A stretch of DNA of 64,000 bases from Blastococcus mobilis (GTDB lineage: Bacteria > Actinomycetota > Actinomycetes > Mycobacteriales > Geodermatophilaceae), in contig NZ_FZNO01000016.1 in NCBI RefSeq assembly GCF_900188025.1, forward strand, positions 61,538 through 125,537, written 5' to 3'. Under the pieces are notes generated by a model, which made no database searches, was not told the DNA's origin, and saw nothing but the letters and a program-made list of their open reading frames with translations. A program made the position numbers and the translations under genes. Position 1 is the first letter of the stretch. Each line of letters starts with the position of its first letter. This document shows, piece by piece, positions 18,639 through 28,229 of the stretch.

Positions 18639-20461
18639 TGGAACTCGAGAGGCACGAGTACGACGTCGTCGTCGTCGGGGCCGGGGGTGCGGGCCTGCGG
18701 GCCGCGATCGAAGCCCAGGAGAGCGGCGCGCGGACCGCCGTGGTGTGCAAGTCCCTGCTCGGCAAGGCGCACACCGTCATGGCCGAGGGTGGGATCGCCG
18801 CCTCGATGGCCAACCTCTATCCCGAGGACAACTGGCGGGTGCACTTCCGCGACACCATGCGCGGCGGGAAGATGCTCAACCACTGGCGGATGGCACAGCT
18901 GCATGCACAGGAGGCACCGGACCGGGTGCGCGAGCTGGAGGACTGGGGCGCGCTGTTCGACCGGACCCCGGACGGCCTGATCAGCCAGCGCGACTTCGGC
19001 GGCCACCGGTTCGCCCGCCTCGCCCACGTCGGCGACCGGACGGGTCTGGAGCTCATCCGCACGCTGCAGCAGCGCACCGTCGCACTGGGCATCGACGTGT
19101 ACATGGAGTGCACGGTCACCCGGCTGCTGACCGGACCGGCCGGGGGCGGTGGGGCGGGCGGAGAACAGGGCATCACCGGCGCCTTCGGGTACTGGCGGGA
19201 GTCCGGGCGCTTCGTGGCCTGGCAGGCGCCGTCGGTGGTGCTGGCGACCGGCGGGATCGGCAAGTCCTACAAGGTGACGTCGAACTCCTGGGAGTACACC
19301 GGCGACGGGCACTCCCTCGCGCTCCAGGCCGGCGCGACGCTGGTCAACATGGAGTTCGTCCAGTTCCACCCGACCGGCATGGTGTGGCCGCCGTCGGTGC
19401 GCGGGATCCTCGTGACCGAGAGCGTCCGCGGCGACGGCGGCATCCTGAAGAACTCGGCGGGCAACCGCTTCATGTTCGACTACATCCCCGACTTCTTCCG
19501 CAAGGAGACGGCGGAGACCGAGGACGAGGCCGACCGCTGGTACGAGGACAAGAAGAACAACCGGCGCCCCCCCGAGCTGCTGCCCCGCGACGAGGTGGCC
19601 CGGGCGATCAACAGCGAGGTGAAGGCCGGCCGCGGGACCCCGCACGGCGGGGTGTTCCTCGACATCGCCTCCCGCCGCACGCCGGAGTACATCCGCAAGC
19701 GACTGCCCTCGATGTACCACCAGTTCAAGGAGCTGGCCGAGGTCGACATCACCGCGGAGGCGATGGAGGTCGGCCCCACCTGCCACTACGTGATGGGCGG
19801 GGTGGAGGTCGATCCCGACACCGAGGCCGCCCGGGTGCCGGGCCTGTTCGCGGCGGGTGAGGTGGCCGGAGGCATGCACGGCTCGAACCGGCTCGGCGGC
19901 AACTCCCTGTCGGACCTGCTGGTGTTCGGCCGGCGCGCGGGCCTGGCCGCGGCCGAGCACGCACTCCGCAGGATCGGCCGCACGGAGTTGGCCGACGACG
20001 CGCTGGCCGACGCGGCGCGTGCGGCCCTCGCGCCGTTCGAGCGGGAGGGCGGGGAGAACCCGTACACCGTGCAGCAGGACCTGCAGCAGACGATGCACGA
20101 CCTGGTCGGCATCATCCGCACCGCGCCGGAGATGGAGCAGGCGCTCGAACGGATCGCCGCCCTGAAGGTTCGGGTCGCGAACCTCTCGGTCGAGGGCCAC
20201 CGGCAGTACAACCCCGGCTGGCATCTCGCGCTCGACCTGCCGCACATGCTGATCGTCAGTGAGGCCATCGCGCGCGCCGCGCTCGAGCGGCAGGAGAGCC
20301 GGGGTGGGCACACCCGCGACGACTTCCCGGCCACGGACTCGGAGTGGGCGCGGACGAACCTCGTCTGCTCGCGCACGGCCGACGGCGGTGTGGCGCTGAC
20401 GCGGCAACCGCTCCCCCAGATGCCGGCCGAGCTCGCCGAGATCTTCGAGGAGTCGGCATGA
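18638..20461 (+). CDS. sdhA: Succinate dehydrogenase/fumarate reductase flavoprotein (second complex)
   Basis: A 607-residue flavoprotein. The nucleotide loop GAGGAGL (14-20) and FAD-linking His45 in KAHTVMAEGGIAAS are present, as are QFHPTGMV and SNRLGGNSLSDLLVFGRRAG near the C-terminal third. It belongs to a different branch from the SdhA at 9859, as shown by its shorter N-terminus and the KAHTVMAEGG rather than [10 protein letters not shown] motif. It is coupled at both ends: TGATG upstream and ATGA downstream. It probably works as succinate dehydrogenase; fumarate reduction is not excluded. Confidence 0.92.
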   Translation: MELERHEYDVVVVGAGGAGLRAAIEAQESGARTAVVCKSLLGKAHTVMAEGGIAASMANLYPEDNWRVHFRDTMRGGKMLNHWRMAQLHAQEAPDRVRELEDWGALFDRTPDGLISQRDFGGHRFARLAHVGDRTGLELIRTLQQRTVALGIDVYMECTVTRLLTGPAGGGGAGGEQGITGAFGYWRESGRFVAWQAPSVVLATGGIGKSYKVTSNSWEYTGDGHSLALQAGATLVNMEFVQFHPTGMVWPPSVRGILVTESVRGDGGILKNSAGNRFMFDYIPDFFRKETAETEDEADRWYEDKKNNRRPPELLPRDEVARAINSEVKAGRGTPHGGVFLDIASRRTPEYIRKRLPSMYHQFKELAEVDITAEAMEVGPTCHYVMGGVEVDPDTEAARVPGLFAAGEVAGGMHGSNRLGGNSLSDLLVFGRRAGLAAAEHALRRIGRTELADDALADAARAALAPFEREGGENPYTVQQDLQQTMHDLVGIIRTAPEMEQALERIAALKVRVANLSVEGHRQYNPGWHLALDLPHMLIVSEAIARAALERQESRGGHTRDDFPATDSEWARTNLVCSRTADGGVALTRQPLPQMPAELAEIFEESA

Positions 20462-21213
20462 GCTACGACGCGACGTTCCGGGTGTGGCGGGGGGACGCCT
20501 CCGGAGGCGGGCTGCAGACGTACACGGTGGCGGTGAACGAGGGCGAGGTGGTGCTCGACGTCATCCACCGGCTGCAGGCCACCCAGGCCGGCGACCTCGC
20601 GGTCCGGTGGAACTGCAAGGCCGGCAAGTGCGGGTCGTGCAGCGCGGAGGTCAACGGCCGCCCGCGCCTGATGTGCATGACGCGGATGAGCACGTTCGGT
20701 GAGGCCGAGACCGTGACGGTCACGCCGTTGCGGACGTTCCCCGTCGTCCGGGACCTGGTCACCGACGTGTCCTACAACTACGAGCAGGCCGCCCGGATCC
20801 CGGCGTTCGCTCCCCGGCCGCGGGACAAGGACGGCAACCACCGGATGCAGCAGATCGACGTCGAGCGCTCGCAGGAGTTCCGCAAGTGCATCGAGTGCTG
20901 GCTCTGCCAGGACACCTGCCACGTCATCCGTGACCACGAGGAGAACAAGGCGGTCTTCTCCGGCCCGCGCTTCCTCATCCGGCTGGCCGAGCTCGACATG
21001 CACCCGCTCGACGTGACCGACCGACGGAACGCCGCCCAGGAGAAGTTCGGCCTCGGCTACTGCAACATCACCAAGTGCTGCAGCGAGGTGTGCCCGGAGG
21101 GCATCCACCTCACCGACAACGGCATCATCCCGCTGAAGGAGCGGGTGGTGGACCGCAGGTACGACCCGCTCACCTGGCTGGGCTCCAAGATCGGGCGCCG
21201 CCCGAAGGACTGA
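20458..21213 (+). CDS. sdhB: Succinate dehydrogenase/fumarate reductase iron-sulfur protein (second complex)
   Basis: A 251-residue electron-transfer subunit. Cluster motifs are CKAGKCGSC with a later Cys in RLMCMT (2Fe-2S), CIECWLCQDTCHV (4Fe-4S) and CNITKCCSEVCPEGI (3Fe-4S/4Fe-4S region). ATG 20458 overlaps the flavoprotein stop by four bases. It ends the four-gene operon; repeat copy C begins 26 bases after the stop but in the opposite orientation. Confidence 0.93.
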   Translation: MSYDATFRVWRGDASGGGLQTYTVAVNEGEVVLDVIHRLQATQAGDLAVRWNCKAGKCGSCSAEVNGRPRLMCMTRMSTFGEAETVTVTPLRTFPVVRDLVTDVSYNYEQAARIPAFAPRPRDKDGNHRMQQIDVERSQEFRKCIECWLCQDTCHVIRDHEENKAVFSGPRFLIRLAELDMHPLDVTDRRNAAQEKFGLGYCNITKCCSEVCPEGIHLTDNGIIPLKERVVDRRYDPLTWLGSKIGRRPKD

Positions 21214-21239
21214 CAGAGGATCCCCCGCCCCGGCCTTCC

Positions 21240-21291
21240 TGCAGGGTCCCGCCGCGAGCGTGCGAGCGGCGGGGGGCAGGGAGGTCCTTGC
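21240..21291 (-). repeat. Dispersed intergenic repeat, copy C
   Basis: Shares the core GCTCGCACGCTCGC and flanks with copies A and B. Here the hairpin is perfect: CCCGCCGC and GCGGCGGG flank the ten-base loop GAGCGTGCGA. On the minus strand it follows the stop of the small acidic gene (21328-21546) by 36 bases, in that gene's orientation. Confidence 0.75.
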
Positions 21292-21327
21292 TCCCTCCCA
21301 AGCTCGGGGCGGTGCCCGGAGGGGCCG

Positions 21328-21546
21328 TCAGCCGTCCTGCTCGGCTTGCCGCCGCTCGGCTCCGGTCTCCCCCGCGTAACCCACGTCCTGACCGGCGACC
21401 CGGCCGACGAAGGTCTCGGAGTCGCCGGTGCCCGTGGTGCTCACCGCATCCGGTGCGTCACTCTCGCCGCCGCCCGTCGCGCGCGACAGCGCCTGGGCGT
21501 CGTCCTGGTCGACGTCGTCCTCTCCCGGTCGGGGATCAGCGTGCAT
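21328..21546 (-). CDS. Small acidic hypothetical protein
   Basis: A 72-residue, highly hydrophilic protein rich in Asp, Glu, Gly, Ser and Thr (for example GEDDVDQDDAQALS), without hydrophobic segments; probably disordered. I do not recognise it. GGGAGG lies nine bases before ATG 21546, which supports translation and fixes the start. It is 54 bases downstream of glpD on the same strand, so it may be co-transcribed with it. Confidence 0.6.
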   Translation of the reverse strand: MHADPRPGEDDVDQDDAQALSRATGGGESDAPDAVSTTGTGDSETFVGRVAGQDVGYAGETGAERRQAEQDG

Positions 21547-21568
21547 GCTCGTCCTCCCTGTCTCCACG

Positions 21569-21600
21569 CGCGGCTGGTGCCAGGCGCGGCTGGTGCCAGT
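21569..21600 (+). repeat. Tandem 16-bp duplication after glpD
   Basis: GCGCGGCTGGTGCCAG occurs twice with no gap, ending exactly at the glpD stop codon. It appears to be a recent slippage or duplication in the spacer between glpD and the small acidic gene. Confidence 0.8.
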
Positions 21601-23337
21601 TCAGCCCAGCGCGCGACCGACGGCCACCGCACGGGTGTCGGGCGCGGCGACTCGCGCCGCGTCGGCTTCCCGGTCGTCGGCGGCCGTCTGCGACAGGCGT
21701 TCGGCCTCGACCCGGGCGGTGTAGCTGGCCACCTCGTTGGCGATCCGATCCTCGTCCCACCCGAGCACTCCGGCGACCGCTCGTGCCACCGCCTCCGCCG
21801 AGTCGACCCCGCGGTGCGCCGTCTCGATCGAGATCCGGGTGCGACGCGCCAGCAGGTCGTCCAGGTGCAGTGCCGCCTCGTGCGCGGCGCCCCACACCAT
21901 CTCCACCATGAGGTACGCCTCGGCACCGGGCACCGGCTCGAGCAGCGTCGGGTCGTCCTTGGCCAGGGCCAGCACCTCCGGGGCGAGCGAGCCGAACCGG
22001 TTGAGCAGGTGCTCGGCCCGAAAGTGCGGGATGCCCCAGCGCTCGGAGAGCCCGTCGAGGGAGTTGACCATCGCCGAGTACCCCTCGGCGCCGACCAGTG
22101 GGATGTTCTCGGTGACGCTGGGCGGCACCGGCCGGGTGACGTCGTCGGCGACGGCGTCGACCGCGTCGGCCGCCATCGGCCGGTAGGTGGTGTACTTGCC
22201 GCCCGCGACGGCGATCACGCCGGGCATCGGACGGGCGACGGCGTGCTCGCGGGACAACTGGCTGGTGGTCTCGCTCTCCCCGGACAGCAGCGGACGCAGG
22301 CCGGCGTAGACGCCGGTGATGTCGTCGTGCGTGAGCGGCACGGTGAGCACCCGATTGACGTGCTCGAGGATGTAGTCGATGTCGGCCTTGCTGGCCGCGG
22401 GATGGGCCTTGTCCAGCGCCCAGTCGGTGTCCGTCGTGCCGACGATCCAGTGACTGCCCCACGGGATGACGAAGAGCACGGACTTCTCGGTGCGCAGGAT
22501 CAGACCGGCCTCGCCGTTGATCCGATCGCGGGGGACGACGATGTGCACCCCCTTGCTGGCGCGCACGTGGAACCGGCCGCGTCCGCCCACCAGCGTCTGG
22601 ATGTCGTCGGTCCACACGCCGGTCGCGTTGACCACGACCTCGGCGCGGACATCGACCTCCCGGCCGGTCTCCACGTCCCGCACCCGGGCGCCGATCACCC
22701 TCTCCCCGGCGCGCGAGAACGAGATGACCTCGGCGGAGTTGAGCACCGTCGCCCCGTAGGCGGCGGCGGTCCTGGCCAGGGTGAGGGTGTGCCGGGCGTC
22801 GTCGGCCTGGGCGTCGTAGTAGCGGACGGCGCCGACCAGTGCGTCGGGCTTGAGCGCGGGGAACAGCCGCCGGGCGCCGGTGCGGGTCAGGTGCTTCTGA
22901 GGGGGCATCGGCTCGGAGAGGCCGCCGAGGCGGGCCAGGCCGTCGTACAGCGCCAGGCCGGCCGTGACGTAGGGCCGCTCCCACACCCGGTGGGTCAGCG
23001 GGTAGAGGAAGGGCACCGGCTTGACCAGGTGCGGGGCGAGCCGGTTCACGTTCAGGTCGCGCTCGTGCAGCGCCTCGCGGACCAGCCCGAAGTTCAGCTG
23101 CTCGAGGTAGCGCAGCCCGCCGTGGAAGAGCTTCGAGGACCGCGAGGACGTGCCGCTGGCGAAGTCCCGGGCCTCGACCAGAGCCGTCCGCAGTCCCCGG
23201 GTGGCCGCGTCCAGCGCCACCCCCGCACCGGTCACGCCCCCGCCGACGACGAGGACCTCGAACTCACCGGAGGCGAGATCGCCCCATGCCTGGGCGCGCT
23301 GCTCGGGACCGAGCGGGCGTACTGCGGTCATGTTCAT
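21601..23337 (-). CDS. glpD: Aerobic glycerol-3-phosphate dehydrogenase GlpD
   Basis: A 578-residue FAD enzyme that oxidises glycerol-3-phosphate to dihydroxyacetone phosphate and passes electrons to the quinone pool at the inner membrane surface. The FAD-binding loop VVGGGVTGAGVALDAA lies at residues 30-45, followed by the DFASGTSSRSSKLFHGGLRYLEQ signature. The C-terminal DAO-C domain is complete. GAGGAG precedes ATG 23337; a second in-frame ATG is six bases on. It is divergent from the IclR regulator gene, with an operator candidate between them. Confidence 0.95.
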   Translation of the reverse strand: MNMTAVRPLGPEQRAQAWGDLASGEFEVLVVGGGVTGAGVALDAATRGLRTALVEARDFASGTSSRSSKLFHGGLRYLEQLNFGLVREALHERDLNVNRLAPHLVKPVPFLYPLTHRVWERPYVTAGLALYDGLARLGGLSEPMPPQKHLTRTGARRLFPALKPDALVGAVRYYDAQADDARHTLTLARTAAAYGATVLNSAEVISFSRAGERVIGARVRDVETGREVDVRAEVVVNATGVWTDDIQTLVGGRGRFHVRASKGVHIVVPRDRINGEAGLILRTEKSVLFVIPWGSHWIVGTTDTDWALDKAHPAASKADIDYILEHVNRVLTVPLTHDDITGVYAGLRPLLSGESETTSQLSREHAVARPMPGVIAVAGGKYTTYRPMAADAVDAVADDVTRPVPPSVTENIPLVGAEGYSAMVNSLDGLSERWGIPHFRAEHLLNRFGSLAPEVLALAKDDPTLLEPVPGAEAYLMVEMVWGAAHEAALHLDDLLARRTRISIETAHRGVDSAEAVARAVAGVLGWDEDRIANEVASYTARVEAERLSQTAADDREADAARVAAPDTRAVAVGRALG

Positions 23338-23419
23338 GCTCCTCGCGCCGGACGGCGCACGTCGGTGTGCCTCTCCGGTTCACGGTAGGTCGATGACGAG
23401 GCCTGCGACGAGGTGCACC

Positions 23420-23436
23420 GTCCGACGATGTCGCAC
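23420..23436. promoter_or_regulatory. Operator candidate of the IclR-type glycerol regulator, site 1
   Basis: GTCCGACGATGTCGCAC, identical over 17 bp to a second site at 25718-25734 before the glycerol facilitator gene. It contains the inverted repeat CGAC-GAT-GTCG. Located between divergent glpD and the regulator gene, 34 bases upstream of the regulator's -10 element. A weaker similar stretch, GCGACGAGGTGCAC, lies just upstream. Confidence 0.65.
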
Positions 23437-23470
23437 AGCCGCTGGACCTTCACAGATCCCTCCCATGCCC

Positions 23471-23476
23471 TAGCGT
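23471..23476 (+). promoter_or_regulatory. -10 element of the IclR regulator gene, leaderless arrangement
   Basis: TAGCGT ends eight bases before GTG 23485 and there is no ribosome binding site. The same box and spacing precede citrate synthase (59984-59989). Confidence 0.55.
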
Positions 23477-23484
23477 GCCCATCC

Positions 23485-24216
23485 GTGCCGGGCAGCGTGC
23501 AGTCGATCGAACGCGCGGCGGCGATCCTGCAGGTGGTGGCCGCTTCGGGCGGACGGTTGGGGGTGACCGACATCGCCGAGGCCGTCGGGCTGGCGAAGAC
23601 GACGACCCACAGCCTGCTGCGCACCTTGCTGCTCGTCGGCTTCGTCGACCAGGACCGGAGCACCGGCCGCTACGCGCTGGGAACCGGGTTGCTCCGGCTG
23701 GGCAGCAACCTGGACGTCAACGAACTGCGCGCCCGCGCCTCGAACTGGGCCGATGCGCTGGCCGCCCGCAGTGGGCACGCGGTCCGGCTGGCCACCCTCG
23801 TGGGTGAGGAGGTCATCGTCGTCCACCACGTCTTCCGGCCCGACGACTCCGCGCAGGTGCTGGAGGTGGGCGTCCCGCTGCCCCGGGCCACCACGGCGCT
23901 GGGCAAGGTGCTGTTCGCCCACAGCCACCAGCACACCGGGCAGCGGACCACCCGGTCCGGTGCGGGTGCGACTGCAGAGCTGGCCGAGGTGCGCGCCCGG
24001 GGCTGGGCGACCGAGCGGGGCGAGCACGAGCCGGGGCTGGGCGGGATCGCCGCTCCGGTCCGCGGCCCGGGCGGCCTCGTGGTGGCGTCGCTCGGGGTCA
24101 GCGGCCCACAGAGCGCGCTCTTCGACGCCCGCGGGGTGCCACGCAGCCCGGTGCTGACCATGGTCACCGACGCGGCGCACTCCGTGTCCCGCGAGCTCGG
24201 GCACGGCGGTGGCTGA
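23485..24216 (+). CDS. IclR-family transcriptional regulator of glycerol genes
   Basis: A 243-residue regulator. The winged helix-turn-helix occupies about residues 4-60 (VQSIERAAAILQVVAASGG, LAKTTTHSLLRTL) and the IclR effector domain follows. Its position between glpD and glpK matches GylR of Streptomyces, a glycerol-3-phosphate-responsive repressor, so it likely controls this locus (inference). GTG 23485 is supported by the -10 box eight bases upstream. The C-terminal end overlaps the start of the first glycerol kinase gene by eight bases. Confidence 0.87.
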   Translation: MPGSVQSIERAAAILQVVAASGGRLGVTDIAEAVGLAKTTTHSLLRTLLLVGFVDQDRSTGRYALGTGLLRLGSNLDVNELRARASNWADALAARSGHAVRLATLVGEEVIVVHHVFRPDDSAQVLEVGVPLPRATTALGKVLFAHSHQHTGQRTTRSGAGATAELAEVRARGWATERGEHEPGLGGIAAPVRGPGGLVVASLGVSGPQSALFDARGVPRSPVLTMVTDAAHSVSRELGHGGG

Positions 24217-25711
24217 CCGCTACGTGCTGGCGGTCGACCAGGGGACGACGTCGACCCGCTCGCTGGTCTTCGACCGGGGTGGCCGCATGGTCGCCGTCCG
24301 CCAGCGCGAGCACCGACAGTTCTTCCCCCGCCCGGGCTGGGTCGAGCACGACCCGATGGAGATCTGGGCCAACACCCAGCGGACCGCCGCGCAGGTGCTG
24401 AACGACGTCGCGGGGCGCGGCGACGTCGTGGCCCTGGGCATCGCCAACCAGCGGGAGACCACCGTCGTCTGGGACCGGGCCACCGGCCAGCCGGTCCTCC
24501 GCGCGCTGGTGTGGCAGGACACCCGTACCGCCGACCTGGTCAGCGAGCTGGCGGCGCGCCCCGACGCCGACCAGGTCGCCGAGCGCTGCGGCATGGCCAT
24601 CGCGGGCTACTTCTCCGGCCCGCGGCTGCGCTGGATCCTCGACCACGTGCCACGCGCCCGGGAGCGGGCCGAACGCGGTCAGCTGCTGTTCGGCACGATG
24701 GAGACCTGGCTGATCTGGAACCTCACCGGGGGGCCGGACGGCGGGGTGCACGTGACCGACGTGACGAACGCCAGCCGCACGCTGCTGATGGACGTGCGCA
24801 CCTGCCGGTGGGACCCGGACCTACTGGCCTTCTTCGGCATCCCCGCAGCGATGCTGCCGGAGATCCGACCGTCGATCGGCGTCCTGGGCGTGGCCAGCGC
24901 GCTGTCGCCGGCGCTGCCCATCGCCGGTGCGCTCGGTGACCAGCAGGCGGCGCTGTTCGGGCAGGCCTGCTTCTCCCCCGGCGAGGCCAAGTGCACGTAC
25001 GGCACCGGCAGTTTCCTGCTGCAGAACACCGGGACCGAGCTCGTGCACACCCGATCGGGCTCGATCAGCACCGTCGCCTACCAGCTCGCCGGGGAGCCGG
25101 TGCGCTACGCGCTGGAGGGGTCGGTCGCGGTCGCCGGGGCCCTCGTGCAGTGGCTGCGCGACGGGCTGGGGCTCATCGGGACGGCCCCGGAGGTGGAGAC
25201 CCTGGCCCGCACCGTCTCGGACAACGGCGGTTGCTACGTCGTCCCGGCATTCTCCGGTCTGCTGGCCCCGCACTGGCGCGGGGAGGCCCGCGGCCTGGTG
25301 GCCGGGCTGACCTCCTACGTCACCAAGGGGCATCTGGCCCGCGCCGTGCTGGAGGCGACCGGGTGGCAGACCCGTGACGTCGTCCGGGCCATGGCCGCCG
25401 ACTCCGGGCTGTCGCTGCCGGCACTCCGGGTCGACGGCGGCATGACGACCAACAACCTGCTCATGCAGTTCGTCGCCGACGCCCTGGACACCCCGGTCGT
25501 GCGCCCCATGGTGGGGGAAACCGTGTCGCTGGGGGCCGCGTACGCCGCCGGGCTCGCGGTAGGCGTGTGGTCCGACGTCGAGGCGCTGCGTCGCAACTGG
25601 CACCGGGCCGCTCAGTGGTCGCCGTCCCCGGCCCGGGCGCGCGCACTGACCGAGGAGTACCCGAAGTGGGAGCGGGCGGTGCAGCTCAGCATCGCGTGGG
25701 GAGTTCCCTGA
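24209..25711 (+). CDS. glpK: Glycerol kinase (first paralog)
   Basis: A 500-residue FGGY kinase that phosphorylates glycerol to glycerol-3-phosphate with ATP. Present are [13 protein letters not shown] near the N-terminus, NQRETTVVW and ALVWQDTRT for glycerol binding, GDQQAALFGQ, and the C-terminal nucleotide motif LRVDGGMTTNNLLMQ. It overlaps the regulator gene by eight bases, so expression is coupled to it. A second, similar kinase lies beyond the facilitator gene at 26624; this copy is the more diverged one, with RQREHRQFFPRPGW in place of the usual [14 protein letters not shown]. Confidence 0.93.
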   Translation: MADRYVLAVDQGTTSTRSLVFDRGGRMVAVRQREHRQFFPRPGWVEHDPMEIWANTQRTAAQVLNDVAGRGDVVALGIANQRETTVVWDRATGQPVLRALVWQDTRTADLVSELAARPDADQVAERCGMAIAGYFSGPRLRWILDHVPRARERAERGQLLFGTMETWLIWNLTGGPDGGVHVTDVTNASRTLLMDVRTCRWDPDLLAFFGIPAAMLPEIRPSIGVLGVASALSPALPIAGALGDQQAALFGQACFSPGEAKCTYGTGSFLLQNTGTELVHTRSGSISTVAYQLAGEPVRYALEGSVAVAGALVQWLRDGLGLIGTAPEVETLARTVSDNGGCYVVPAFSGLLAPHWRGEARGLVAGLTSYVTKGHLARAVLEATGWQTRDVVRAMAADSGLSLPALRVDGGMTTNNLLMQFVADALDTPVVRPMVGETVSLGAAYAAGLAVGVWSDVEALRRNWHRAAQWSPSPARARALTEEYPKWERAVQLSIAWGVP

Positions 25712-25717
25712 GCCGCT

Positions 25718-25734
25718 GTCCGACGATGTCGCAC
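25718..25734. promoter_or_regulatory. Operator candidate of the IclR-type glycerol regulator, site 2
   Basis: Second exact copy of GTCCGACGATGTCGCAC, seven bases after the first glycerol kinase stop and about 130 bases before the facilitator start. It would let the regulator control the glpF-glpK2 unit together with glpD and itself. Confidence 0.65.
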
Positions 25735-25862
25735 CCTGACTGTTGTCCGGCTCACACCTGCGCTTTTACGGTCCGCACAACGGGCCTGATGATCACGATC
25801 ACCAGCTCCCGGGACATCCACGGTCCGCAGTGCAGCGGACCCTGTTCGAGGAGCGCCTCTAC

Positions 25863-26600
25863 GTGGACACCGTCGGTCTCCTGACCGTCTTCGGCAGTGA
25901 AGTACTCGGTACCGCAATCCTGATCCTGCTCGGCGTCGGCGTGGTGGCCAACGTCGCGTTGCCCAAGACCTTCGGCAACGGCGGCGGCTGGATCGTCATC
26001 ATCTTCGGCTGGGGGCTGGGCGTCTTCGCCGGCGTGTACGCGGCCGCCAGCTCCGGCGCCCACCTCAACCCGGCCGTCACGGTCGGGCTGTGGGTGAGCG
26101 GCTCCGCGGAGTACGCACCCGGCGTGCCCGTGACGTTCGTGAACACGCTGGTCTACTTCGCGGGCGAGTTGACCGGCGCCTTCCTCGGCGCCGTGCTGGC
26201 CTTCCTCGCCTACCGCGCGCACTACAACGACCCCGAGGCCGCCGGCACCCAGCTGGGCACCTTCTCCACCGGGCCGGCCATCAAGAGCACGGCCGACAAC
26301 CTGATCACGGAGATCGTGGGCACCTTCGTGCTCATCTACATCATCCTGCGGTTCGGCGACACGCCCAGCGAGCTCGGCCCGCTGGCCGTCGCGCTGCTCG
26401 TCGTCGGCATCGGCGCCTCGCTCGGAGGACCCACCGGCTACGCCATCAACCCGGCCCGCGACCTCGGGCCGCGCATCGCCCACGCCGTCCTGCCCATCCG
26501 CGGCAAGGGCGACAGCAACTGGGGCTACTCCTGGGTGCCCGTCCTCGGGCCGATCGTGGGCGCCGTGCTCGCGGGCGCCCTCTCGCACACCTCCCTCTGA
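25863..26600 (+). CDS. glpF: Glycerol uptake facilitator (aquaglyceroporin)
   Basis: A 245-residue MIP-family channel with six transmembrane helices and both NPA loops: [11 protein letters not shown] in the first half and [13 protein letters not shown] in the second. The Asp after the second NPA-R (NPARD) is typical of glycerol-conducting members. GTG 25863 is chosen because GAGGAG lies nine bases upstream and the protein then begins just before helix 1; the open frame farther upstream is the regulatory region. The second glycerol kinase follows 23 bases after the stop. Confidence 0.92.
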   Translation: MDTVGLLTVFGSEVLGTAILILLGVGVVANVALPKTFGNGGGWIVIIFGWGLGVFAGVYAAASSGAHLNPAVTVGLWVSGSAEYAPGVPVTFVNTLVYFAGELTGAFLGAVLAFLAYRAHYNDPEAAGTQLGTFSTGPAIKSTADNLITEIVGTFVLIYIILRFGDTPSELGPLAVALLVVGIGASLGGPTGYAINPARDLGPRIAHAVLPIRGKGDSNWGYSWVPVLGPIVGAVLAGALSHTSL

Positions 26601-26623
26601 CCACCGAACCGAGAGGAACAGCC

Positions 26624-28141
26624 ATGCCGCAGTACGTCGCAGCAGTCGACCAGGGCACCACGAGCACCCGGTGCATGATCTTTGATCATGACGGGGCCGT
26701 CGTGTCCGTCGGTCAGAAGGAGCACGAGCAGATCTTCCCCCGCGCCGGGTGGGTGGAGCACGACGCCACCGAGATCTGGGCGAACACCCGCGAGGTGGTC
26801 GGCCAGGCGCTCGCTCGCGGCAACGTCGGCGCCTCCAGCATCGTCGCCCTCGGCATCACCAACCAGCGCGAGACCACCGTGGTGTGGGACAAGCACACCG
26901 GCCGGCCGGTCTACAACGCCATCGTCTGGCAGGACACCCGCACCGCGGCCATCGTCGACCAGCTGGGCGCACTCGGCGGGGGCGCCGACCGCTACAAGGA
27001 CAAGGTCGGCCTGCCGCTGGCCACCTACTTCGCCGGCCCCAAGGTCCGCTGGATCCTCGACAACGTCGAGGGTGCCCGGGAGAAGGCCGAGAGCGGTGAC
27101 CTGCTCATGGGCACCATCGACTCCTGGCTGATCTGGAACATGACCGGCGGGACGGACGGCGGCCTGCACCTCACCGACGTCTCCAACGCCTCCCGCACCA
27201 TGCTGATGGACTACCGCACCCTGGCCTGGGACGCCGGGATCGCCGAGGAGATGGGCATCCCGATGTCCATGCTCCCGGAGATCCGCTCCAACTCCGAGGT
27301 CTACGGCACGGGCCGGGCAGCCGGCTTCCTCGCCGGCGTGCCGATCGCCGGCTCGCTCGGCGACCAGCAGGCCGCCACGTTCGGGCAGGTCTGCTTCACC
27401 AAGGGGATGGCCAAGAACACCTACGGCACCGGCAACTTCATGCTGCTCAACACCGGCGAGGAGGCCGTTCCCTCGAAGAACGGTCTGCTGACGACTCTGT
27501 GCTACCAGCTCGGCGACGCCAAGCCGGTCTACGCGCTCGAGGGGTCGATCGCGGTCACCGGGTCGCTGGTCCAGTGGGTCCGGGACAACCTGGGCATGAT
27601 CACGAACGCGCCGGAGATCGAGGACCTGGCGCGCACGGTGGACGACAACGGCGGGGCCTACTTCGTGCCGGCGTTCTCCGGCCTGTTCGCCCCGCACTGG
27701 CGCTCCGACGCCCGCGGGGCGGTCGTGGGGCTCACCCGGTACGTCAACAAGGGGCACCTGGCCCGCGCGGTGCTGGAGGCGACGGCCTACCAGACGCGTG
27801 AGGTCCTGGACGCCATGAACGCCGACTCGGGGGTCGACCTCACCGAGCTGCGGGTCGACGGCGGCATGGTCGGCAACGAGCTGCTGATGCAGTTCCAGGC
27901 CGACGTGCTCGACGTCCCGGTGATCCGGCCGAGGATCGCCGAGACCACGGCCCTGGGTGCGGCGTACGCGGCCGGCCTGGCCGTCGGCTTCTGGTCGGAC
28001 CTGGAGGAGCTGACCGCCAAGTGGGCCGAGGACAAGCGATGGGAGCCGGAGATGTCGACCGAGGAGCGCGAGCGCAGCTACCGGAACTGGCAGAAGGCCG
28101 TCACCAAGTCACTCGACTGGGTCGACGAGGACGTCATCTGA
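26624..28141 (+). CDS. glpK: Glycerol kinase (second paralog)
   Basis: A 505-residue glycerol kinase. Motifs include [42 protein letters not shown] and [17 protein letters not shown]. It keeps the consensus [14 protein letters not shown] stretch, so it looks like the standard enzyme, with the paralog at 24209 as the variant. GAGAGGAA precedes the ATG. It is cotranscribed with glpF and ends shortly before a strong hairpin terminator. Confidence 0.95.
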   Translation: MPQYVAAVDQGTTSTRCMIFDHDGAVVSVGQKEHEQIFPRAGWVEHDATEIWANTREVVGQALARGNVGASSIVALGITNQRETTVVWDKHTGRPVYNAIVWQDTRTAAIVDQLGALGGGADRYKDKVGLPLATYFAGPKVRWILDNVEGAREKAESGDLLMGTIDSWLIWNMTGGTDGGLHLTDVSNASRTMLMDYRTLAWDAGIAEEMGIPMSMLPEIRSNSEVYGTGRAAGFLAGVPIAGSLGDQQAATFGQVCFTKGMAKNTYGTGNFMLLNTGEEAVPSKNGLLTTLCYQLGDAKPVYALEGSIAVTGSLVQWVRDNLGMITNAPEIEDLARTVDDNGGAYFVPAFSGLFAPHWRSDARGAVVGLTRYVNKGHLARAVLEATAYQTREVLDAMNADSGVDLTELRVDGGMVGNELLMQFQADVLDVPVIRPRIAETTALGAAYAAGLAVGFWSDLEELTAKWAEDKRWEPEMSTEERERSYRNWQKAVTKSLDWVDEDVI

Positions 28142-28168
28142 CCCACCCCTGATGGGGCCGGGCCCACC

Positions 28169-28208
28169 GGCGCACTCTCGCGGCCGACGTCGACCGCGAG
28201 GGTGCGCC
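28169..28208. terminator. Hairpin terminator between convergent genes
   Basis: GGCGCACTCTCGCGG and CCGCGAGGGTGCGCC pair over 15 bp with one mismatch around a ten-base loop. It sits 28 bases after the glpK2 stop and 22 bases before the stop of the convergent gene, so it can end both transcripts. Confidence 0.8.
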
Positions 28209-28229
28209 GCCGACCTCTGGACGACCGGG

